Assembly (NCBI GenBank): GCA_021498095.1
Contig: JAIZWK010000001.1
Coordinates: forward strand, 1,537,666 to 1,601,665
Source of the DNA: Candidatus Harpocratesius repetitus
GTDB lineage: Archaea; Asgardarchaeota; Lokiarchaeia; Sigyniarchaeales; Promethearchaeaceae
Length of the DNA: 64,000 nucleotides
Reading direction: 5' to 3'
Shown: positions 1 through 8,545 of the stretch, one piece after another
Layout of the letters: each line of letters opens with the position of its first letter
Position numbering within the stretch: position 1 is the first letter of the stretch
Position numbers and translations under genes: made by a program
Notes under the pieces: generated by a model
Database searches by the model: none
The model's input: only the letters and a program-made list of their open reading frames with translations
What the model was told of the DNA's origin: nothing

Positions 1-2259
1 TACCTTTAATGCACTCGCCATAACCATCGCGGTTTGTCGTTCTTTTTGGGAAACTGTTTTATCATTAGAAAGTGGCTTAAAATAATTAACTCGCACGTCC
101 CTTAGATATCCGACCACTGAAGCAAAAATCCCCATCTTCTTGGTGCAAATCCAATAACCAATTTCTGGTAATCGGTTGTTTTTGCATTCTGGATGAAGAC
201 AATTGATAGTTTCATATGAAAGATTACGAGTCTTAATTGTAGTGGGATATAGACTGGAAAAATCTAAAACTGCCACTTGAAAATGAATTCCAGGTATTGG
301 ATCAATAACATAGGCTCCCTGAAATTTCTCTGTGTTTGTTCTATCAAAACCACCTCTTTCTTCTAATTCTGACATTCTGGGGACTAAACAGTTCAATCTA
401 CGATGTTCAGCGAGTAACAATGATTTAATCCAAGCAGATATCTGTAATCTGAACAAATCTTGCATTGGTAATCGAGTAATTCGCATTAAAACTACTAATA
501 AATTCCACATTAAATTATTGTTAAAAGTTGTCAATTCTAAAGTAAGTATGGAATCCATTAAATTATAATGAATTAAATTTGCTAAGTTCATATCTCCTAT
601 TAGAATCCCTTCGTGTTTGACTTTTCCTTCGCCCAATAAGCTGCTGGCGATATCTTCCAAAGAGTTTTTTAAATACGCTCCACCGAAAGCATAGCCTTTA
701 ATACTTCTGTTTGCGAAGAATTGGAATATATCCAAATGAATCCCTTGTTTATAGTCAGTATTTCTTGTAACCATTCCACCTCCACGAGATGTTAAAATGG
801 GGTTAAGCGTTTCGTCAATTTTAAGTTTTCTGGCTCTGTGGTAAAGATAGGAATTATCAAAATTATCACCATTAAAGGTAATTATAATTGGATACTGCCA
901 AATTTTCCGAAAGGTTTCCAGAATTAAATCTCTTTCTGATTGGTAAAAAATCACTTTTGTTTCTTCAGGGAAATTTTCATTATATGCTCCATCTGTTAAA
1001 TCTTCGCGATTCAAGCAATAAACCTCTTTAATTCCATCTGTATCAGCAAACGATACGCTGATTACTTTATATTTCGCTAGTGTAGGGTCAGGTAATCTTC
1101 CATCTTCAGATTCTTCTACTTCAATATCATAAGCCATCCGTTTCAGTGATGGAACAGAAGAAGAAAAAACTGGATGATAGACTTTTGCCATAGATTGAAT
1201 TTCTGGGGCTTCTTGCTTAAACACATTGTGTAATTTTGCATCTAAAGAAGGATCTAATTGAGGATCAAGAGGAATAATGATTCCATCTTTCATTTTATAA
1301 AGCATACCCGGAATAAGTTCTCTATCATAAATAAAATTATGATGATAACGAATATTTGCTTCCCAAGCTCCTTCAAGGAGTGCTTTAATTCCTTGTGTTC
1401 CACCAATATCTGTAGGTGTTTTTCCATATATTTTCGTTATTTCAATTTCTCTATCATCTAAAAGATCAAATTTCTTGACTGTTTCCATTCCGTCATATCC
1501 TGCAAAGGATATTAATTGTTGATTTTGTTCTAAACTCGAACGTGAATCTTTGTGATAACAATACGGCCGGTGATTTGTTGTATCAATCCAAATTTTAATC
1601 GAATCATCGCTGAAATCATAGAACTTAGCAAAAGCTTTATTAAGTTGACCATCATACTCTACTGTTAAAAGCATTCCTTTCTCGAAATTTGACACAATTT
1701 GATTTTCTTGCTGTAAAATTCTAAGGTGATAAGACTTTTGACTTTCATTAGGATTGCGAGGATATTTATCTCTGTAGAGATAATCTCCAAAATCAATTGA
1801 TTTCTTAGTATAAAAAACTTTACCTAGTTTTCTTTTGTTTTCAGATGATATTTTATCTTTTTTTTGTTTTTCCTTTTTTTTATGTATTTCCTGCTGCTCT
1901 CTTATTGGTTTAATAACTTCTTTAAATTCTTTCATTGTTGCTTTAATCATAATTGGGTTTTTTTCTTTAACTTCCTGATTCACAATTATTTTCTTCTTTT
2001 TCTCCTTTGATTCTCTTATTGGTATTGATTCAGGCGTTATTTTATGCGTTGATTTTTTTAATGTTTTATTTATTGGTTTTTTAGATGATTTAGAAGGTAA
2101 TTTTGATGGTTCTTTCTCTTTAATCTCCTTTTTAATAGAGTTTAATGAACTTTTTTTCATAAAATCTGATAAATTAGAAAATGAAGTTGATGAATTGATC
2201 TTTTTTTTTCCTTTTTTCTTAGTATTATTTCCTTTCCTTTTTTTTGAAGCTGGTGTCAT
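1..2259 (-). CDS. polB: Family B DNA polymerase, N-terminal part (cut by window start)
   Basis: Replicative or repair DNA polymerase of family B. The reading frame is open from ATG at 2259 down to base 1 (753 codons), so the C-terminus lies outside the window. Visible motifs: ExoI DIEVE near residue 378, ExoII NGDNFD near residue 463, an ExoIII-like YNLMDS, and polymerase motif A DFSSLYPT with its catalytic Asp at residue 666. The frame leaves the window shortly before where motif B (KxxxNSxYG) would be expected. The first ~150 residues are an unusual Lys/Ser-rich, low-complexity extension ahead of the normal N-terminal domain. Exonuclease and motif A acidic residues are intact, so an active proofreading enzyme is expected. 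Family is secure; which paralogue it is cannot be told. Confidence 0.93.
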   Translation of the reverse strand, partial: MTPASKKRKGNNTKKKGKKKINSSTSFSNLSDFMKKSSLNSIKKEIKEKEPSKLPSKSSKKPINKTLKKSTHKITPESIPIRESKEKKKKIIVNQEVKEKNPIMIKATMKEFKEVIKPIREQQEIHKKKEKQKKDKISSENKRKLGKVFYTKKSIDFGDYLYRDKYPRNPNESQKSYHLRILQQENQIVSNFEKGMLLTVEYDGQLNKAFAKFYDFSDDSIKIWIDTTNHRPYCYHKDSRSSLEQNQQLISFAGYDGMETVKKFDLLDDREIEITKIYGKTPTDIGGTQGIKALLEGAWEANIRYHHNFIYDRELIPGMLYKMKDGIIIPLDPQLDPSLDAKLHNVFKQEAPEIQSMAKVYHPVFSSSVPSLKRMAYDIEVEESEDGRLPDPTLAKYKVISVSFADTDGIKEVYCLNREDLTDGAYNENFPEETKVIFYQSERDLILETFRKIWQYPIIITFNGDNFDNSYLYHRARKLKIDETLNPILTSRGGGMVTRNTDYKQGIHLDIFQFFANRSIKGYAFGGAYLKNSLEDIASSLLGEGKVKHEGILIGDMNLANLIHYNLMDSILTLELTTFNNNLMWNLLVVLMRITRLPMQDLFRLQISAWIKSLLLAEHRRLNCLVPRMSELEERGGFDRTNTEKFQGAYVIDPIPGIHFQVAVLDFSSLYPTTIKTRNLSYETINCLHPECKNNRLPEIGYWICTKKMGIFASVVGYLRDVRVNYFKPLSNDKTVSQKERQTAMVMASALKV

Positions 2260-2353
2260 TCTTATTTAAAAATAAAATCAATATCTTAAAAAAAGATAAG
2301 CATAACACAATTAATAAATCAAATAAGTGTCAAAAAATTTTATCAAGTTATAA

Positions 2354-2451
2354 GAGACTCTAGCAATTTTTTTTATCTTAATCAAATTCTATCTTTTGAG
2401 CCAATATTTTCGACAATACTCCCACGCATCCAATTACTATTTGAGTCGGCA
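2354..2451 (+). repeat. Dispersed intergenic repeat, diverged copy A
   Basis: Related to the two better-matched copies at 11486-11617 (opposite strand) and 24073-24204. Shared islands in the same order are CTAGCAA at the left, TTTTCGACAATA in the middle, ATCCAA, and AGTCGGCA at the right. It is noticeably more diverged than the other two, with small indels. Confidence 0.5.
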
Positions 2452-2788
2452 TCTTTAAAACATTAAATGCGGTTAAGAATTTCACATTTCCATCATTTTT
2501 CTTTGAATTATTGACTTATTTATATGTATTTTTTATAAACGATGTTTCGACAAAATTATAATTGGGATAGATTTGGGGATTGTGGATAATTTATACAAGA
2601 TTTTTGGATTTCCTTCAAATTTTCGAATTCTGCTATAACCTCATAACTTAAAAATTATTCACTGAAATTTGAATGATTTTTATATTCAAAAGATTTCTTT
2701 AAATATGTTCATTCCCTATTTCAATTACCCTAAAATAAGTGAAAGGGTATGTATAAATTTCTCCCAACGTTAGAATACATAACGGGTT

Positions 2789-2836
2789 AATTCACATCTA
2801 TTTTTCCCACAAATGTGGGAACTCATAATGTGAATT
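2789..2836. promoter_or_regulatory. Nested double palindrome upstream of the 2859 gene
   Basis: Two inverted repeats share exactly one centre (2812.5). The outer arms are AATTCACAT (2789-2797) and ATGTGAATT (2828-2836), 9 of 9 paired. The inner arms are CCCACA (2806-2811) and TGTGGG (2814-2819), 6 of 6 paired. It lies downstream of a TATA-like box near 2752 and ends 22 bases before the ATG. It could be an operator for a dimeric repressor or a leader hairpin. Confidence 0.5.
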
Positions 2837-2858
2837 CCTAAAAAAAATAGTGATTAAT

Positions 2859-3395
2859 ATGGCATTAAATTCACGTGTAAAATGGTCAATTGCAATTCTC
2901 GTAATTGTGGCGTTATCCTTTCCTGTTTTTTTATTAATGCGAGGAAATTCAATGAATATCTATAAAAGTGGAGATATCAAAGACGCCAATGAGCAAATAT
3001 ATACTTATACTACGTTATATTCCATTAAAACTAGCGATAACGACATTATATATATGGATATAACTTCCAATGTAACACTTATGTATAGAATTGTGGATAC
3101 TCCATACAATATTTCTGCAGCACCTATTGAAACTACTCTTTTCGAAGATACTATTGAAGCGAATAATACTGCCCATTTAGAATTTCCTGTGGCTGAAATT
3201 CACGAGATTTCCATCCAATTTCGTTCATTATATTATCCTTTGAAAATTCATATTTCATATTTTCAGCAAACTGAAGTGAAGGGTTTTTATATTTGGTTAA
3301 TTTTCTTAGGAGTTGTGTTAGTTGTTATTAATCTTGGATCTTTTCTGATACCAAACCCTGCAGAAGAAATTCCTTCTCATAATAATGAACAATAA
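2859..3395 (+). CDS. Membrane protein with two transmembrane helices and an extracytoplasmic domain
   Basis: Not recognised as a named family. A hydrophobic segment lies at residues ~9-26, followed by ~115 mostly polar, Thr/Tyr/Ile-rich residues with beta character and several N-x-S/T sites. A second helix (about residues 140-163, WLIFLGVVLVVINLGSFLI) precedes a short acidic tail. This suggests a double-anchored extracytoplasmic beta domain. ATG 2859 is preferred to GTG 2850 because the hydrophobic segment then sits directly behind a short basic N-terminus (NSRVK). The gene is preceded by a symmetrical nested palindrome that probably regulates it. Confidence 0.75.
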   Translation: MALNSRVKWSIAILVIVALSFPVFLLMRGNSMNIYKSGDIKDANEQIYTYTTLYSIKTSDNDIIYMDITSNVTLMYRIVDTPYNISAAPIETTLFEDTIEANNTAHLEFPVAEIHEISIQFRSLYYPLKIHISYFQQTEVKGFYIWLIFLGVVLVVINLGSFLIPNPAEEIPSHNNEQ

Positions 3396-3648
3396 TATTA
3401 TTTTATTTTGGAAAACTGGAAAACAAAAGAATATTTTTTCCTTTTATTTCTAATATGTTTTTTCTTTCAATTTTTATAAATAATATCGATTTATGCATAT
3501 AATACTATAACATTTTGTTTCATTGAAATTTACATTTAAAATAATATATCTCTCTTTCCTTATTTTGAGAAAAATAAAAAAATATTCTTAAAAGTAACAA
3601 GAGAAAAATAAATTCATATCGATTAAATAAAATGCAATAAAATCGATG

Positions 3649-3653
3649 AGGTG
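3649..3653 (+). promoter_or_regulatory. Ribosome binding site AGGTG that decides the thiolase start
   Basis: AGGTG followed by six bases and ATG at 3660. The GTG inside this motif (3651) is in frame and would be miscalled as the start. The same motif and spacing recur before other genes here. Confidence 0.6.
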
Positions 3654-3659
3654 GAAAAT

Positions 3660-4901
3660 ATGAATAAAAATGTTGTTATTGTGAGTGCTTGCCGAACTCC
3701 CATAGGGTCTTTTGGTGGTTCTCTGAAAAGTGTTCCTGCTCCAAAATTGGCAGCTCATGTAATGAAAGAAGCAGTATCAAGAGCAAAAATTGACCCAAAA
3801 GAAATAGGTGACATTCGCTTTGGTTGTTGTTTGGAACCTGTCGACGCTTTAAACATTTCAAGGGTTGCTCAATTAATGGCTGGTTTACCTGAAACAATAC
3901 CTGCTGTAACCATAAACCGTGTATGCATTTCAGGCATGGAAGCAGTTGTATCAGGTGCTTGGCAAATAATGGCAGGTATGACTGATGTAGTGCTTGCTGG
4001 TGGTGTTGAATCAATGTCGAATGTACCTTTTGTAAGTGAAGAGACACGATGGGGTGCGCGATTGCAAGATAGAACATTTAAAGATGGCTTAATTCATGGT
4101 TTGCATGCTGGAAGTCATTTTGTTCCTTTTCCTATTGAAGGGACAGGAGATTTTCCTGATGAGTATTATCGGGGAAAACCTTACATTATGGGATTAACTG
4201 CGGAATTTTTGGCTCAAAAGCATGGGTTTACAAGAGAACAGCAAGATGAAGTTGCCTTACGCTCACATAATGAAGCAGAACGTGCTACTAATGAAGGTAT
4301 ATTTATAGACGAAATAGTACCAATTACAGTTAAAAGTCGTCGAAAGGAAATGATCGTGGATAAGGATGAGCATTTTCGTAAGAATTTAACAATGGATCAA
4401 TTAGCTGCATTGCGACCCGCTTTTATTCCAAAAACTGGAACCGTCACAGCAGGAAATTCATCAGGAATTAATGATGGTGCTGCTGCATTGATAATTATGT
4501 CTGAAGAAAAAGCAAAAGAATTGGGGGTAAAACCATTAGCTCGAATTGCTGGAATTGGAATGGGTGCGACTGCTCCATATTACATGGGAGAAAGTCCAAT
4601 TCCTGCCGTAAAAGATCTTATTCGACGAACTGGGGTTTCTCTTGATCTATTTGAGAGAGTTGAAGTGAATGAAGCCTTTGCATCTCAGTATCTTGCAGTT
4701 GAGAAAGAATTGGGATTAAATAGGGAAATCACAAATGTTCATGGATCTGGTATTGGATTAGGACATCCAGTTGGATGTACAGGAGCAAGAATTATGGTTA
4801 CTTTGTTATATGAACTAATTCACAGTCAAAAAACACATGGTCTGGCGACACTCTGTGGTGGTGGAGGAGTATCAGAAGCAGTTCATCTTGAAAGAATTTA
4901 A
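3660..4901 (+). CDS. Thiolase (acetyl-CoA C-acyltransferase family)
   Basis: 413-residue thiolase that condenses or cleaves acyl-CoA thioesters, acting in fatty-acid-type or acetoacetyl-CoA metabolism. The nucleophilic Cys is C89 in NRVCISGMEAV. The NEAFA motif is present, the active-site His is at about 369 in GIGLGHPVGCTG, and the second catalytic Cys is at about 399 in CGGGG. ATG 3660 is chosen because AGGTG sits six bases upstream. It stands alone, without an obvious HMG-CoA synthase or DUF35 partner, so degradative or biosynthetic direction cannot be inferred. All catalytic residues look intact. Confidence 0.93.
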   Translation: MNKNVVIVSACRTPIGSFGGSLKSVPAPKLAAHVMKEAVSRAKIDPKEIGDIRFGCCLEPVDALNISRVAQLMAGLPETIPAVTINRVCISGMEAVVSGAWQIMAGMTDVVLAGGVESMSNVPFVSEETRWGARLQDRTFKDGLIHGLHAGSHFVPFPIEGTGDFPDEYYRGKPYIMGLTAEFLAQKHGFTREQQDEVALRSHNEAERATNEGIFIDEIVPITVKSRRKEMIVDKDEHFRKNLTMDQLAALRPAFIPKTGTVTAGNSSGINDGAAALIIMSEEKAKELGVKPLARIAGIGMGATAPYYMGESPIPAVKDLIRRTGVSLDLFERVEVNEAFASQYLAVEKELGLNREITNVHGSGIGLGHPVGCTGARIMVTLLYELIHSQKTHGLATLCGGGGVSEAVHLERI

Positions 4902-4998
4902 AATTGAAATTATATTATTGATAGGTTTTTTACTTTTTTACTCCTTTCTTTGCAAAGAATAATTTATATATGGCTTAATGTGATAAGAATATTTGAAC

Positions 4999-5919
4999 AT
5001 GGCTCACCCTTTGCAATCTCCAAATGATTTATTCCTACGGATGTTTGAATCAGAAAAATTTTTACTTATGGGGAAAATGGCTTCTGGAGTGGCTCATGAA
5101 ATTAATAACCCCATTATGATAATTCAAAACTATGTTTCTTTAATTCTGGATGAAATTACAGAACATGGACATTTAGATATTGCCCCTAATAATGATTATT
5201 ATTCTGCTCTTCAAGAAATCATGGAAGAATGTAAAAGAATTTCTAAAATTACCAAAAATTTGCTTGAATTCACTCGTTCTAAATCAAATATTCCAGAAAA
5301 GGCTGATTTGGAGAATATTTTACTTAAGGTAATAAAACTCATGCAACCTATGATAGTGAGAGCTCAAATTAAATTAAACATTAAAATAAATATTGCAAAT
5401 TCCCAATGTATTGTTCGATCTGATCAAATTCAACAAGTATTCGTAAATCTTATTGATAACTCAATATTTGCATTACAAAAGAAATATCCGGGTAATAGCC
5501 ATTCTTCTAATGAAAAATTTATTGAAATAAGTATTTATCATAAAGAAATTAATCAGAATGGGCAATCTAAATCATTCATTGCCATTGAGTTTTATGATGA
5601 TGGAATAGGAATAGAAAAAAACCTTCAATCTCAATTATTTAAGCCATTTGTAACTACAAAAAAGAGTAAAGCAAATCAGTTGGAGAGTGAAAAATATCAA
5701 GGATTAGGTTTGGGTTTAGCATATTGTAAGGATATTATTCAAAACCATAAAGGTTTTATCGAATTTGAATCTGAACCAAATAAATTTGCCCGATTTATTA
5801 TTTATTTGCCACTAAATGATGAGAATAGTAAAAGTAAAATCGAATCTTCAGTAAAGCATGTTCCAAAATCAAATATTGTCGGAAATGGAGAAGAGAACGA
5901 CGATACAATTATTTTTTAA
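4999..5919 (+). CDS. Soluble sensor histidine kinase
   Basis: Two-component histidine kinase that autophosphorylates a His and passes the phosphate to a response regulator. It has an H-box MASGVAHEINNPI (His about residue 33), N-box NLIDNSIFAL, G1 DDGIGI, F-box LFKPFVTTK and G2 GLGLGLAY, i.e. HisKA plus HATPase_c. There is no transmembrane segment and almost no N-terminal sensor, so it is probably a cytoplasmic kinase needing a partner for signal input. The C-terminal ~40 residues are polar and unstructured. No response regulator is adjacent. ATG 4999 follows an in-frame TTG at 4993, either of which could start the protein. Confidence 0.9.
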   Translation: MAHPLQSPNDLFLRMFESEKFLLMGKMASGVAHEINNPIMIIQNYVSLILDEITEHGHLDIAPNNDYYSALQEIMEECKRISKITKNLLEFTRSKSNIPEKADLENILLKVIKLMQPMIVRAQIKLNIKINIANSQCIVRSDQIQQVFVNLIDNSIFALQKKYPGNSHSSNEKFIEISIYHKEINQNGQSKSFIAIEFYDDGIGIEKNLQSQLFKPFVTTKKSKANQLESEKYQGLGLGLAYCKDIIQNHKGFIEFESEPNKFARFIIYLPLNDENSKSKIESSVKHVPKSNIVGNGEENDDTIIF

Positions 5920-5921
5920 GA

Positions 5922-6467
5922 TTATCTTTTTATAAAACAAATTCTTTCAAAATTATCTAAATAATCTCCCTTTTCACCCCAATATTCAATTACATTCTTT
6001 GATTCGCTTATTCTATATTTCAAAGATGTGCTTACTGTGCTTACTTGAAATTTAGTATCAAATATATAGACTGAAGAGATAGGGTATTCTAATTCTGCTT
6101 CATCGATAAAGCTTGTATAAATATTTTCCCCTGAGGAAAAAATACCTTTGAATTTTATATTCCATTGAACTTGAACTAAATTTTCATGAAGAAGAAAAAT
6201 AGAACAATTTATTACCTTTGGGAATACTTGATGGTTATTCACGTAATTTTTTTCTGAATCTAGTATTTTTTGCATATTACTGCAATAAAGTTCAATTTCA
6301 TTTGAGTAATTTTTTGGATTATTTAAATAAATCCTGTAGTTTTTCTTTTTTTTTGATGCATTTAAATCTTTATAAAAATAGAAGATAGATTGAAAAAATA
6401 CTCCAAAATTGGATATATACATAGTTGAAGAAGCTGAAATTGGCTGTAATTCTGAATATACTCTCAT
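5922..6467 (-). CDS. Uncharacterised protein
   Basis: 181 residues, not recognised. No signal peptide or clear transmembrane helix. The sequence alternates beta-like segments (VINCSIFLLHENLVQVQWNI, for example) and has one KKKK run. It ends two bases from the stop of the convergent histidine kinase gene and lies 28 bases downstream of the RNase H-like gene on the same strand, so it is probably co-transcribed with that gene. Confidence 0.65.
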   Translation of the reverse strand: MRVYSELQPISASSTMYISNFGVFFQSIFYFYKDLNASKKKKNYRIYLNNPKNYSNEIELYCSNMQKILDSEKNYVNNHQVFPKVINCSIFLLHENLVQVQWNIKFKGIFSSGENIYTSFIDEAELEYPISSVYIFDTKFQVSTVSTSLKYRISESKNVIEYWGEKGDYLDNFERICFIKR

Positions 6468-6495
6468 TTCCCACTATCTTTAAATGGAGATGTGA

Positions 6496-7344
6496 TTAAT
6501 AAAACTTTTGATATGGATCTACGTTTTTGGTTGAGTATTTTGATCGTTTTGATTTTTGTTCTGTATAAGGTTTTTTCTTTTTTTTGAAATTTTTATGTCT
6601 TGTATGTTTTTTTACTGATTTCTTAGTTGTTTTTTTCTTTTTTTTACTTTTCTTTTGCAGAGTTCTTTTTATTTCTTTATTATTATTTATATTGCTCGTG
6701 TTAAAATCGATGTCTTGGATTTTAATTTCTGATTTTAAATTGATTTTTTTAGTTTTTTCAAAATTTGCATTGACAGTATTATTCTTGTTATTATTGTTAA
6801 AATTATTAGCCTCTGAGACCATTTTTTTCATCCAAAGGGATTCTGCTTCGTTATTCCATTTTGATTGCCATTTCTCAAAACCAGATTTAACAAATATTTT
6901 CCTTCTTGGATAATCTTCAGCTACCCAATTAAAAATTGTAAAAAATCGTGCCTTTCCACTTTCTATAGATGCTTTATCTCGTGGAAAATCATAATTTTCA
7001 ATAATATAATTAATATATGTCGATTCCACCTGATTTTGTAAGTAACCTTCAATTTTTGCATCATGATAATTGTAATTATTTTCTTTTAACCATTTTCGAG
7101 CTTCATCAAAACAAGGTCCTGTACATAACCAAATATCTTCTGATTGTGGAATTTTCATTTCTTGAAAAGTTGCGATAAATAAATTTCTAATAAAACTTTT
7201 AGTGAGATTGTTGAAATTTTTATTCTGGTATAATTCCAAAGGTACTTCTTTCTTCACAAGGGTATTTGTTTCTCGGCGCCAAAATAAAATAAAGGCTGGA
7301 CCGATTAAATCACCCGTTCCGCTATCATCTATTTCAACAGTCAT
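6496..7344 (-). CDS. RNase H-fold-like protein with a long basic tail
   Basis: 282 residues. The N-terminus, VEIDDSGTGDLIGP, resembles the first active-site motif of ribonuclease HII (GxDEAGRGxxxGP), with DD in place of DE, and is followed by alternating strand and helix pattern to about residue 170. From about residue 185 the protein is Asn/Lys-rich, ending in several KKKK runs that suggest nucleic-acid binding. The assignment to the RNase H superfamily is an inference from one motif. It is divergent to the CinA-like gene and shares the promoter gap at 7345-7472. Confidence 0.6.
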   Translation of the reverse strand: MTVEIDDSGTGDLIGPAFILFWRRETNTLVKKEVPLELYQNKNFNNLTKSFIRNLFIATFQEMKIPQSEDIWLCTGPCFDEARKWLKENNYNYHDAKIEGYLQNQVESTYINYIIENYDFPRDKASIESGKARFFTIFNWVAEDYPRRKIFVKSGFEKWQSKWNNEAESLWMKKMVSEANNFNNNNKNNTVNANFEKTKKINLKSEIKIQDIDFNTSNINNNKEIKRTLQKKSKKKKKTTKKSVKKHTRHKNFKKKKKPYTEQKSKRSKYSTKNVDPYQKFY

Positions 7345-7472
7345 CGCGTGAGGAGAAAAGCGAAGAACTACCTTTAAGGATTTTCTAGCGATTCTTTGCT
7401 GTTCTTAAAAATAAAAATTCTTCAATTCACAGCATTTTTATGAATATTCTGCATATAATTACCACGACTAAA

Positions 7473-8342
7473 ATGGAATGCGAAATCATACTTATCGGAA
7501 ATGAATTACTAATCGGAAAGGTGCAAGATACAAATGGGAAATTTATCATTAATCAACTTATTCCTCTTGGAATGAAAATTTCTCAAATCACGATTATACC
7601 TGATAATATTAATCGTATAAAAGAAAGCGTTCAAAATGCATTATTGCGTAAACCCTTGTTTATTTTTACTTCTGGGGGGTTGGGACCAACATTTGATGAT
7701 ATAACTGTTAATGGGTTAAATCAAGTAATTCAACCATTTCAAGAATTAATGGAGCGAGATGACGCATTACAGATGATCTATCAATCATACGCTATGAGAT
7801 TCAATAAATCCAAAGAAGAGGCTAAAGAAATATTAGAAAAGAAATATCCTTTACATCATAAAATGGCAAAACTGCCTACATGTGCTGTTCTTCTATTTAA
7901 TTCTGAAGGAGTCGCACCCGGTGTTTTGATTCCTAAAGAATTTACAAACGGTATTACAGAAATTATTTCTCTTCCAGGAGTTCCTCAAGAACTCCAAGCA
8001 ATTTTCATCCAACATGTACTCCCAAGAATTCGAAATTTAACAAAAGATCTACATTTTTATCAATGTGGATTTTCTTTTATAAATCTAGGTGAAAGTCGTT
8101 TTACTGAATTGATATATTCAATTAAGGATGAATACCCTGGAATATGGATAAAGACTCATCCCCGATCAAAAATGATTGATGGAAAACGCCGATATGAAGT
8201 TGAGGTACATCTGACTTCATTTTCACAAGATAATTCTATTCCATCAAACATGAATCAATTATATTATATTCTAAAAGAACATGTGCTTGATTCCGGAGGA
8301 GTAATATTAAAAGAAAATCCAATAAGCAAAAATAATATTTGA
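7473..8342 (+). CDS. CinA-like / molybdopterin-binding (MoCF) domain protein
   Basis: The protein begins ECEIILIGNELLIGK and carries FTSGGLGPTFDD, the signature of the MoCF_biosynth domain found in CinA N-termini. In CinA this domain hydrolyses ADP-ribose-type nucleotides. The C-terminal amidase domain (PncC) of full CinA is absent. ATG 7473 is preferred to ATG 7440 because homologues usually begin just before the EIILIGNE motif; the 11 extra residues would be a poorly matching leader. The stop overlaps the TTG of a possible 59-residue reading frame. Confidence 0.85.
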   Translation: MECEIILIGNELLIGKVQDTNGKFIINQLIPLGMKISQITIIPDNINRIKESVQNALLRKPLFIFTSGGLGPTFDDITVNGLNQVIQPFQELMERDDALQMIYQSYAMRFNKSKEEAKEILEKKYPLHHKMAKLPTCAVLLFNSEGVAPGVLIPKEFTNGITEIISLPGVPQELQAIFIQHVLPRIRNLTKDLHFYQCGFSFINLGESRFTELIYSIKDEYPGIWIKTHPRSKMIDGKRRYEVEVHLTSFSQDNSIPSNMNQLYYILKEHVLDSGGVILKENPISKNNI

Positions 8343-8518
8343 AGATATTTTGTAATTTAGGCAAAAAAAACCTTAAAAATTGCCCATATGTGGATATTTT
8401 TATTGTTTCACTTGGGCTCGTGGATAATTGGCTCAATAAATTTAATAATAGACCAAATATTTTTTTACCTTGTTTTTCACCTTACACTGATATTTCTATG
8501 AATAATTGTAAATCGTGA
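8339..8518 (+). CDS. Possible small protein (59 residues) coupled to the CinA-like gene
   Basis: An open frame starts at TTG 8339, overlapping the preceding stop as TTGA, and ends at TGA 8516-8518. The translation is Asn/Lys-rich with four cysteines (KIFCNLGKKNLKNCPYVDIF at the start). It may be a small translationally coupled gene or a former C-terminus moved out of frame. No family is recognised and the start codon is weak. Confidence 0.25.
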   Translation: MKIFCNLGKKNLKNCPYVDIFIVSLGLVDNWLNKFNNRPNIFLPCFSPYTDISMNNCKS

Positions 8519-8545
8519 AATACAAAATTAAATAGGTAGCAAAAA

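Larger units (their letters stand above)
2260..2858. other. Intergenic region between polB and a membrane-protein gene
   Basis: About 600 bases of AT-rich sequence with no convincing gene. It holds the divergent promoters of polB and the gene at 2859, a diverged copy of a dispersed repeat (2354-2451), a TATA-like GTATAAAT near 2751 and a nested palindrome (2789-2836). Confidence 0.6.

Noticed and set aside
332..1461. Plus-strand open frames in the first 1.5 kb
   Set aside because: They are antisense to DNA polymerase B, whose exonuclease and polymerase motifs are on the minus strand.
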